Positions 26,701 through 38,700 of a stretch of DNA of 64,000 nt are shown here, one piece after another. A model generated the notes under the pieces. The model was not told where the DNA came from, ran no database searches, and saw only the letters and a list, made by a program, of their open reading frames with translations. How positions within the stretch are numbered: position 1 is the stretch's first letter; each line of letters begins with the position of its first letter. This DNA comes from Owenia fusiformis (taxonomy: Eukaryota; Annelida; Polychaeta; Sabellida; Oweniidae). Location of the stretch: assembly GCA_903813345.2 (NCBI GenBank), contig CAIIXF020000005.1:33671375-33735374 (forward strand), in the 5' to 3' direction. The position numbers and the translations under genes are program-made.

Positions 26701-29700
26701 ATTTTTAAAGTATTCAAGCTGGAGAATTGAGTATTTGTAAAGTATTCAAGCTGGAGAATTGAGTATTTGTGAAGTATTCAAGCTAGAGAATTGAGTGTTT
26801 GTAAAGTATTCAAGCTGGAGAATCACTGAGTATTTGTGAAGTATTCAAGCTAGAGAATTGAGCATTTGTAAAGTATTCAAGCTGGAGAATCACTGAGTAT
26901 TTGTGAAGTATTCAAGCTGGTGAATCACTGAGTATTTGTGAAGTATTCAAGCTGGAGAATCACTGAGTATTTGTGAAGTATTCAAGCTGGAGAATTGAGT
27001 ATTTTTAAAGTATTCAAGCTGGAGAATTGAGTATTTGTAAAGTATTCAAGCTGGAGAATTGAGTATTTGTGAAGTATTCAAGCTAGAGAATTGAGTGTTT
27101 GTAAAGTATTCAAGCTGGAGAATTGAGTACTTGTTAAGTATTCAAGCTAGCGAATTGAGTATTTGTGAAGTATTCCAAGTTGGAGATTTAAGTATTTGTA
27201 AAGTATTCAAGTTTGATAATTATTGATTACTTGTAAAGTATTCAAGTTAGAGAATGAAGTATTAAGTATGTGTGAAGTATGCAGTATGAATATTTGTGAA
27301 GTATTCCAGCTGGAGAATTGTGTATGGTAAAGTATTCAAGAATGGAATTGCAATTGAGTATTTAAGACAGAGAATCGTAAATTATACAATATCAAATTGA
27401 GAATATTTGTGAAGCATTCGTGATGGTATTTGCATCGTCTAAGTATGTGAAAGACCTAACCTTACCTTACCTTACCTAACCTTACCTTAGGGTCTCAACA
27501 ACCGAAGTGCTGGCATCTTTGTTTATCATTGTTAGATGATGACCGACTACAGTAACCACCTGTTGCTCACAGTTACTCTCGAATCTATCAAAGATGCGAG
27601 ATGATAGACCAACGTGTTCGAACGAGATACTCAATTCTCAAGCTTGAATACTTCACAAGTACTCAATTCCCAAACTTGAATACTTCACAAGTACTCAATT
27701 CTCCAGCTTGAATACTTCACAAATACTCAATTCTCTAACTTGAATACTTCACAAATACTTAATTCTCCAACTTAGATATCGATATATTTAAAAGCAATGA
27801 AGCGTTAATAAGTGTTTCATCGCAGAGTATCTCCATATCCATTTTGCCGCACCTGAAATATTCGCTGCCACCATCAAAGATAACACGAGTGTCATTATTG
27901 TCAACTTCATTGCGACCATCTTGACTAATGATTTTCTATTCTGGAGGTTTATTCTGGGGTACAGATTTTATTATTCGGTCGTGCTTTTGGCATATTCTAT
28001 GATATCATATCATCTATATTAGCTAATTAAAACGGCTTGTAAATTAGATATTTCATTGGATGAAAAAGCCAGAGATTCAACGTTCGTCAACATTCAACAC
28101 GCCATGCATAATTGTACATACAAATGCAAAATATTAGCATTGGAATGTTGGCAATGAAATCCGAGAGTCTACCCAGTGTGAACATCTCCTCACATCACCT
28201 GTCTGTGGTTCGACATGTGGAGCAAACAGCAACTGCCAAACCAGTATTTATGATGTTATGAATGAGTTGAAACTTCAAGGGAGTCATATAAAATCTATCA
28301 GTTTACAAATTGGATGTTAGACGAAGGATGGTAGTTTAACTATAGGTAACATAAACACAAACTTGCCCAGTGATGTTTGAAGTTATTTATTATTTGAGTA
28401 AATACTGAGCAGTTGGATCCTTTTTGAGGATTTGTTACATGTCTGATTGAACCAACTCAGTCATTTTCAGATTTTAAGAATTTAGACTCAAAGTTTCAGA
28501 CTGAAAATTTGTCTACAGACAATTGCTCCAATAAATTGAGTTATGGCTTCACAAAATGGCTTCAGAAAATCTCATTCTTTACCCTGGGAACCCGGAGACT
28601 GACTCTCTGCAAAGCTATCTTAATTTGAGAGGAGCAAAGTCATATGTAAAGGGTAGAAGAATAGTATACTCGGATAGATTTCAATGGTAATATACAGGGC
28701 GGTCCAAAATTAAAACCCTCATATATATTCTCCTTTAATGGGTATGTGAAGTTATGGACCAAATGTCATAAAAATTGAATAATTTTGAAGATGTGTACAT
28801 AAAATTGTTGAACAACGCATTTAACGACTGTGACCTGTAGTCACAGATGTTATTGTTTGATATCAATTATGTACAATATTTATCTAAGTATCCAAAACGA
28901 ACGAATAACATCCTTTTAATCAGTGTTCCATTTTTTCAGGTTGAGGCTCGGTACCTCGCCTCTTTACGTGCCAGGCGCAATCTTGTGTTGGTTAGAGGGA
29001 ATGACAAGGTGATAGACCGGGACTTACCGCTCTATAAAGATGCGCTGCTCAAACGTGGGTACGGCGTTGAGGTAGAGACTACCACGGGGATTCCATGGAA
29101 AGGATACAATACTTCAGGTACTAGCTTACACCAATGCTTCATTTAAGGTAAAGGGCTTATTTATCCCTCAATTCAGAAAGAACGTAAAATACCATTGGAC
29201 CAAGAATGGATTACTTTGGTTTTTGATAGCCCTATCCTCAGGTATAGATTTACATCCGGATGGGAATGGAAAGAAATTTATACATTATGATTAGTATAGG
29301 AGAATGCTCCTAGTTACCAATAGAAACTGTAAATCCAAGTAAACCAGTAACAATCCTAAATTCTTAAGTTTCTAATGGTATTTTGAGCGAACAGGAACAA
29401 TAAACAATGTGACTGAGGAATGGGAACATAATATACCTGAAAGTTACTTCATTTAGACAGGCACTTAAAAGCGAACACTATATGCTTGTTAGCCTATATT
29501 GCCGAGTAACCTTGATTTTAGTGCAATGCCACTCTGATCTGTATCTGTGTATTGTACATCCACAAAGGGCAACATTAAGAAAATGATCATTCTTGAAACT
29601 ACATAATTTGGGCATAGTGTTTAGGTGTCGAGAAACCTTCGCCATATTTTCCTTTATCATTTGTACATATTTACCATAATTCCATATTTAGATAAACCCG

Positions 29701-32700
29701 AAAAGAAGGAAGATTGGTTGTCAGTTATATGTATGAGCTTTACTGATGGCGAAACTGACTGTATGCAACGGGAAAACTATACAGACATGACCCCAGGACA
29801 GACAATCAACCGCATTCCTGGAATAAGAAAATCCCTATGGAGAAAAGATGGTCTCTGTAGAACAATGAACGCAGTTAGACACATTCCAGGTATTTCCAAG
29901 TTATTCTAGGTTATTGTGCTCTAAATCATAACGTATGTGCTTGCCTCCACCCTTTGTATTATAATATGGCTTTCCGGTTGTTTTGCATAATATTTATAAC
30001 TCTGTGATGTTTCACATGTCACTTGCAATCGTGTTTGTGAGTGTCTGGTGTATTTCATGATCACGGTTCTTGTTGGTACAATCACTGTGCTCACTGTAAT
30101 CCACCAAGAAGGAACGACTAAACAAAATCGAATTTTAATGTTGCCTTACAACATTTTAGTGTCCATTTTTGGTCACCACATTTAAATAATTATTTTGGCT
30201 CATCATCCGCATTTTAGTAATTATTTTGGCTGATCATTGGCTATATTTAACTGTTCATTTTGGCGAAGCAGATTTCAATGTTTCATCTCAGTTGAACCCT
30301 AGAATGAAGAAAAGAAATTCATTCTAGTTTGTAACCTACTTTACATCAATCAAACAGGTACACCCTGACATCACTGCTACCCACCTAATTACACAGACGT
30401 ATCGTCGGTGTATCATGGCGGAACTTCCTCCGGGACTAGGTTTCGATAAGATTTTTTTATTTCCCGATTTACACCTACTTATAAGTCACGTTGTGGATAA
30501 TAATTTGGCTCGAAGTTAAGGAAGATAGTGTAGTTTGAGAATGTGTCGATGGTTTTAGGTTTTATATGTTAACAAAGACACAATTCACGTATTTAGTCCC
30601 TCGCTTTTCTTACACTGACGAACGACCAATATCAGTGTAATATTGGCAATATTAATGCCGATCGTCATATCGGGAAATAAAAAAATCTTACCGAAACCTA
30701 GTCCCGGAGGAAGTTCCGCCATGATACACCGACGATACGTCTGTGTAATTAGGTGGGTAGCAGTGTGACATGGTACTTTTACTGCAGATTTGTGTTCCAT
30801 TTCTCATACTTCTACTGCATTCTCACTGCCATCTATCAATTAATAAATGTTTTATTTCTTAAACGACATAAACGTTTTTTGTTTCAGTACTAAGAGATAG
30901 TAACCTATCACCCTTGTGTTATAACCTACCTGAACAGCAAGAATCATTCCAGTCAATATCAAGGCACACACCTATCTCACCATGGATCATCAAATCTGTT
31001 CTACCCGCGGGGAGTATACATCTCTTGTCTCCAACTAGACAACCACTTCTCCGCACATATAAGTAAGTATACATTTCTTGCCTCCAACTAGACAACCACT
31101 TCTCCACACATATAAGTAAGTATACATCGCTTACCTCCAACTAGACAACCACATCTCCGCGACATATAAGTAAGCATACATCTCTTGTCTCCAACTAGAC
31201 AACCACATCTCCGCACATATAAGTAAGTATACATCTCTTGTCTCCAACTAGACAACCACTTCTCCGCACATATAAGTAAGTATACATCTCTTGTCTCCAA
31301 CTAGACAACCACTTCTCCACACATATAAGTAAGTATACATCTCTTGTCTCCAACTAGACAACCACTTCTCCACACATATAAGTAAGTATACATCTCTTGT
31401 CTCCAACTATACAACCACATCTCCGCACATATAAGTAAGTATACATCTCTTGTCTCCAACTAGACAACCACTTCTCCACACATATAAGTAAGTATACATC
31501 TCTTGTCTCCAACTAGACAACCACATCTCCGCGACATATAAGTAAGTATACATTTATTGCCTCCAACTAGACAACCACTTCTCTGCACATAAAAGTAAGT
31601 ATACATCTCTTACCTCCAACTAGACAACCACATCTCCGCGACATATAAGTAAGCATACATCTCTTGTCTCCAACTAGACAACCACATCTCCGCACATATA
31701 AGTAAGTATACATCTCTTGTCTCCAACTAGACAACCATTTCTCCGCACATATAAGTAAGTATACATCTGTTGTCTCCAACTAGACAACCACATCTCCGCA
31801 CATATAAGTAAGTATACATCTCTTGTCTCCAACTAGACAACCACTTCTCCACACATATAAGTAAGTATACATCTCTTGTCTCCAACTAGACAACCACTTC
31901 TCCACACATATAAGTAAGTATACATCTCTTGTCTCCAACTAGACAACCACATCTCCGCGACATATAAGTAAGTATACATCTCTTACCTCCAACTAGACAA
32001 CCACATCTCCGCACATATAAGTAAGTATACATCTCTTACCTCCAACTAGACAACCACATCTCCGCACATATAAGTAAATATACATCTCTTACCTCCAACT
32101 AGACAACCACATCTCCGCACATATAAGTAAGTATACATCTCTTGTCTCCAACTAGACAACCACTTCTCTGCGACATATAAGTAAGTATACATCTCTTGTC
32201 TCCAACTAGACAACCACATCTCTGCACATATAAGTAAGTATACATCTCTTGTCTCCAACTAGACAACCACTTCTCCACACATATAAGTAAGTATACATCT
32301 CTTGTCTCCAACTAGACAACCACTTCTTCACACATATAAGTAAGTATACATCTCTTGTCTCCAACTAGACAACCACATCTCCGTACATATAAGTAAGTAT
32401 ACATCTCTTGTCTCCAACTAGACAACCACATCTCCGCGACATATAAGTAAGCATACATCTCTTGTCTCCAACTAGACAACCACATCTCCGCACATATAAG
32501 TAAGTATACATTTATTGCCTCCAACTAGACAACCACTTCTCTGCACATAAAAGTAAGTATACATCTGTTGTCTCCAACTAGACAACCACATCTCCGCACA
32601 TATAAGTAAGTATACATCTCTTGTCTCCAACTATACAACCACATCTCCGCACATATAAGTAAGTATACATCTCTTGTCTCCAACTAGACAACCACTTCTC

Positions 32701-35700
32701 CACACATATAAGTAAGTATACATCTCTTGTCTCCAACTAGACAACCACATCTCCGCGACATATAAGTAAGTATACATTTATTGCCTCCAACTAGACAACC
32801 ACTTCTCTGCACATAAAAGTAAGTATACATCTCTTACCTCCAACTAGACAACCACATCTCCGCGACATATAAGTAAGCATACATCTCTTGTCTCCAACTA
32901 GACAACCACATCTCCGCACATATAAGTAAGTATACATCTCTTGTCTCCAACTAGACAACCATTTCTCCGCACATATAAGTAAGTATACATCTGTTGTCTC
33001 CAACTAGACAACCACATCTCCGCACATATAAGTAAGTATACATCTCTTGTCTCCAACTAGACAACCACTTCTCCACACATATAAGTAAGTATACATCTCT
33101 TGTCTCCAACTAGACAACCACTTCTCCACACATATAAGTAAGTATACATCTCTTGTCTCCAACTAGACAACCACATCTCCGCGACATATAAGTAAGTATA
33201 CATCTCTTACCTCCAACTAGACAACCACATCTCCGCACATATAAGTAAGTATACATCTCTTACCTCCAACTAGACAACCACATCTCCGCACATATAAGTA
33301 AATATACATCTCTTACCTCCAACTAGACAACCACATCTCCGCACATATAAGTAAGTATACATCTCTTGTCTCCAACTAGACAACCACTTCTCTGCGACAT
33401 ATAAGTAAGTATACATCTCTTGTCTCCAACTAGACAACCACATCTCTGCACATATAAGTAAGTATACATCTCTTGTCTCCAACTAGACAACCACTTCTCC
33501 ACACATATAAGTAAGTATACATCTCTTGTCTCCAACTAGACAACCACTTCTTCACACATATAAGTAAGTATACATCTCTTGTCTCCAACTAGACAACCAC
33601 ATCTCCGTACATATAAGTAAGTATACATCTCTTGTCTCCAACTAGACAACCACATCTCCGCGACATATAAGTAAGCATACATCTCTTGTCTCCAACTAGA
33701 CAACCACATCTCCGCACATATAAGTAAGTATACATCTCTTGTCTCCAACTAGACAACCACATCTCCGCACATATAAGTAAGTATACATCTCTTGTCCCCA
33801 ACTAGACAACCAATTCTCCACACATATAAGTAAGTATACATCTCTTGTCTCCAACTAGACAACCACATCTCCGCACATATAAGTAAGTATACATCTCTTG
33901 TCTCCAACTAGACAACCACTTCTCCACACATATAAGTAAGTATACATCTCTTGTCTCCAACTAGACAACCACATCTCCGCACATATAAGTAAGTATACAT
34001 CTCTTGTCTCCAACTAGACAACCACATCTCCGCACATATAAGTAAGTATACATATCTTGTCTCCAACTAGACAACCACTTCTCCGCACATATAAGTAAGT
34101 ATACATCTCTTGTCTCCAACTAGACAACCACTTCTCCACACATATAAGTAAGTATACATCTCTTGTCTCCAACTAGACAACCACATCTCCGCACATATAA
34201 GTAAGTATACATCTCTTGTCTCCAACTAGACAACCACTTTTCCGCACATATAAGTAAGTATACATCTCTTGTCTCCAACTAGACAACCACATCTCTGCAC
34301 ATATAAGTAAGTATACATCTCTTACCTCCAACTAGACAACCACATCTCCGCACATATAAGTAAATATACATCTCTTGCCTCCAATTAGACAACCACATCT
34401 TCGCACATATAAGCAAGTATACATATCTCTTTTGAAATTATTATTAAATGTTATTAGAAGTGGTTAATAAGTCCAAAGTGGGCTGGGTTGTTTGATATTA
34501 ACATTGTACTTTGTATGACTTTATTTTGTATGACCTGAGACTAAGTTAGTCTCAGGTATGACTTACCACTATAAATAAAAAGAAAAGAAATAATGTATAG
34601 ATGTCATCTTATAGTAACTACTACGTGAATATCAAATTATTAGATCGGTGACACTCAAAACATTAACTCCCACAGAGTGATTTTAAGTTCGCTAGGGTCT
34701 ATTCTTAATTACATCCAGTTTTGGCCAGTTTCAACAGGTTGGGCGTTGTTAAGTTATACTAATCATTCTTGTTAATTCGAAAAAATAGTACATGCCTTTT
34801 ACATTGTCCATCGTCTTTGCGGTGGTCTAATGTTTTAGGTTCACTCTAGGTTCTAACGGACCTTTCAAATATGGACTACTTTTGTCAATTCTTCACGGCG
34901 GTAAAGCAGACCTGATGATACAATGAGCTTGCTCGGCGGTATCATGACTGTGTAACGGGGCTTGGTGTATAAGCGAACTCGGCGGTAGGTTCAAACAACG
35001 CGGATCCTCAAAGCATGTGCTCATGGTACCATCGTGGCTTAACACTCGAGTTTCTTGCAGGTATTCAAAGACGCAACCATCTGTTGTACAGCAGTACATC
35101 AGTAACCCCCTCCTGGTCAAAGGTCTGCCATTTAGCATGAGGGCATTCGTACTCGTTACGTCATTCTCCCCTCTCAGGGCATACATCCATTCCGAAGGCC
35201 TTGTGCAGTTCAGGTACAGCTACGAGCGAAACTTTAAAAAGGTAAGGGGATTAAACATTGTCAATAATGATGAGATCATTTGGTGATTTGTCTTTCAATA
35301 GACCGAGTTACTATGGACCAGGGTCGTGGACTAACACGATTACTAATATAGTGCTATTACAACTTTATTAGCTTCAAGTTCTAAAAAATATTTTCGCAAC
35401 AAACTGTTATCTTTGAAAGGCAGTGATAACAGCATAAATTTCATTCAGTGTATCATAAAGCCATGTGTCCCCTCTTTCCAATGGTATTCCAATTGGTATT
35501 GACATTGGGTCATGGTTGGGTGAAAATCATTTATTTTGCAAAGTGGGCTAAAATTAGATTGGGACAGAGTTATAGACATCGCAAACGTAAACGTCAGTGC
35601 AGGGGGCAATGTGCTATTGGAAGAAACAATAAATAAAACCAATGATGACTGTATCCTTTTCATTCAATGCATCACAAAGCCACATTTCCCCTCTTTGCAA

Positions 35701-38700
35701 CGGTTGGCCAAATAATCATTGCTTTCGCTCAGTGGGACAAAATCAGCTTGAGACCAAGTTTTAAGCATTGCTAAAGTCAGTGCACGAGGCATAGGTGCTA
35801 TTGGAAGGTGTGGCAGGTGTGGCATGGACAGTTTTAAGTGTTCAGACTCTTACAAGATTACATCCTATATTCCTCCACATGGCCAACACTTCTTTGCACA
35901 TACAGATGCGCCCATCTCTCCATGTCATGCATGACTCAACTCTGAGTAATCTTTGGGGCAGAGAACAGCAGCCCGTTGGCGATTCTTTCTCGAAGTGTTA
36001 CAATATCTGATGGAGGAATGGTGAACACTCTGCTCCTGGGATAGCTCCAAAAGAAAAAGTCACGACAATTCAAATCAGGGGAACTTCCATTAGCCTAGTA
36101 CTTAGCCCTTGCTTTGACTTTTGCAATATCTGAAACTTGGTCCAGAGCTGACTTTGGCTCAATGTGCATAAGTAATGATTTCTCGCCAAACGATGAGCAC
36201 ATGTGAATGATTGACGTACCATTGCAAAGAGGAAGGACAGGGCTTTATGGTACATTGAATGAAATTGACGTAGTCACCACTGGTTTTGTGATTTTACGAG
36301 ATAACTGTTTGTTGCGTTTTTTGATACGCCCTGTATATACATGTATATTATTGGAACAGATTCCTGGTAAAACTTGGAGTTTTAGCCAGTTGAGAAGATA
36401 CGCCATGAGCAAGTTTAACATGGAGACTGCACGTGTAATGTGGCGCAATATGGAAAGTGTCATCATACAGACCCTCCTAGCAGCAGAACTTACTGTTGTG
36501 CAGCATTATGAACACTTTGGAACAGCTGATCAACCATACGAGTAAGTTTTCTACATTTCTCATTTTGCTTTATCTTATTATCACCCTCTCCCGCATGATT
36601 GCCAGTGAATATTTGTTAATAATATTATAGTTAAAAACTTTTACAAAAACAAGACGGATTGTGCCTGACAGCATTAACACTCTTCGACGGTTCCTACTCT
36701 CAAACAAGTTCAAACACTGATCTAGGGTCTGAAATGGTTATCACATCCTTCACACAATTATCGATTCACGAATGTCATTCATGGGCATTTACCCAGTCAT
36801 TCTGATTTATCAGAGTCTCTCTTTATAGTAAATAACTTTTACAAAAACAAGTCGGATTGTGCCTGACAACATTAACACTCTTCGACGGTTCCTACTCTCA
36901 AACAAGTTCAAACACTGATCTAAGGTCTGAAATGGTTATCACATCCTTCACACAATTATCGATTCACGAATGTCATTCATGGGCATTTACCCAGTCATTC
37001 TTATTTATCAGTCTCTCTTTATCTAAAGCTTGTGTCGGGTGTCTAGTATATCACAAGGAGTAGAAGAGACTGTTGATCCCACAATGCCCTACAGTTTAAT
37101 TACCTCCATTGTTTCAGTTGCAGCCACTGCTTTCAACTGCTTGGTATTGATCTGATATTCAACTCGTCTTTTCACCCCTCTGTTGTTGAGGTAGGTTAAC
37201 CTATATTTATTTACTTTTAAGGACCCAGGACGAATATAATAGCATAAGGATTGTGTGTTTTTATATAAGAAAAGGAAAAGGACCTAATTATTCAGTTTCT
37301 TGTTATAACGGACATAACCCTTTTAGTTATCTCATAAAATAAAGACCCTCCACGCTAGGAATGATTCATGTAGTTACATTAATCTTATAAAAATCAAGGT
37401 AAATGGTCAGCCACACATGCAAGAAGGTGTTGTGGACGTGGGGTTGGACAATAATGATGCAAAACGTAATGCAGTAGAAGATCTCGTTTCCCTTGTATTC
37501 TCAACAACGCCTGTCGCCAGTGATGTCACAAAAGCACTATTAGCAGTTGCGCCTGAACAAAAAATCGTTGAAGTAAGTCTTCTTGTTTGGGCTTCTTTTG
37601 GTAACTATCTTTTGAACGTCACTTCCGAAATATGCCAAACGTAGGATGTCATCTTTATAGAAATAAAACCTATAAGTCTTTTTTTGTAATAAGCTGACAG
37701 CACATATTTGTATTTATCTACAGGAGTTTGGTTGTGGTCCTAATCCTGAACTGTGTCTCACAAATAAAGATATCCTAAGGCTTCTACATTCCAGAAGGGA
37801 AGTGATCAACAAAGGCAACTTTCAATTGGTAAGCTTACATACTCTTTCGGCTGTCGGCTACCGGACTAACTTACTATTTTATGACCTACTCGTTTGAATA
37901 TGAATGGAATAGTGGGAGGTATTATTCATATTTAAATGAGTTGCCCATAAAATACTGGGTTAAGCCGGAAGCCCAAAGTTGCATTTGCGAATACAATTAG
38001 CTTAAACAATTCCATTAGCTGTAATAGCACAGAAGGCAAACATAGGAAAACAATTAAACCTGTAATTTATAGCATTTATAAACCACATACATGCACATAA
38101 ATCGTGAACGAAACCACGAATGGGGAGGCTATAAGAAACATGTGTTCAACAAATAGAGGTCAATGGTAATGGTCAATGGAAATTCTATGGCACATTTTAC
38201 ATTGTTCTCTTTCACATTTTACTCAGCTTTATCCAACACCAGGAGGCAACAAATACAGCATACTGATGCAACAACTACATGACTTCAACCAGAAGCTGGC
38301 AGGAAGTTCTCCACATGACAACAGCCATGGCACATATACTATCCATGCATTCATGAGCAAGCTGGCAACGTACTACAGCAATATAGACTCAACTGAGGAT
38401 GTGTATTCTGATGAATCAACAGAAGCCGTGTAATTATATTTATTTCAGATTTTGAGCAATGTTAAGAAGTTAAATTACTTAAAACAATACATATTTTGTA
38501 AAAAAAAACAATATATGTATATCTGGTATAAATAGTAAACTGATTTGTATATCACACTCGAAAACAAAATAATAACCATTATTGTTAAACGGTTAATATG
38601 TATTTTTTCTTTTCTTCTCAGATTTTGGTACGTAAATGGGTGAAATGATAAAACAAATATTGAATTCTGTTTTCGTGCAATACCTGTATATATTTCTTCG

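Larger units (their letters stand above)
20761..28939 (+). other. CPED1: CPED1 intron 1
   Basis: 8.2 kb. 20761-24660 shows no exon; a decayed repeat with GGGGGTTCC...CCCTCCCCCCG lies near 21670-21845. Then come a fold-back element, the GGGACAATATG repeats, the 32-bp array and its inverted copies. Confidence 0.6.

Noticed and set aside
25231-27775. CRISPR-like look of regular 32-35 bp repeats
   Set aside because: No unique spacers between repeats, eukaryotic intron context and no cas genes; it is a minisatellite.
31088-33801. Many minus-strand ~70-residue open frames (METRDVYLLICAEMWLSSW and similar)
   Set aside because: They are produced by the 53-bp repeat read in antisense; no start context, no unique sequence, and they change with each repeat variant.
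35303-35352. Possible extra CPED1 exon with frame SYYGPGSWTNTITN after a TTTCAATAG acceptor
   Set aside because: It would need an incoming phase that exon 5 (phase 0) does not supply, and exons 5 and 6 already join in phase without it.
36207-36359. Upstream extension of the exon 6 reading frame
   Set aside because: This part is the terminus of a mariner-like element; the exon starts at the AG at 36358-36359.
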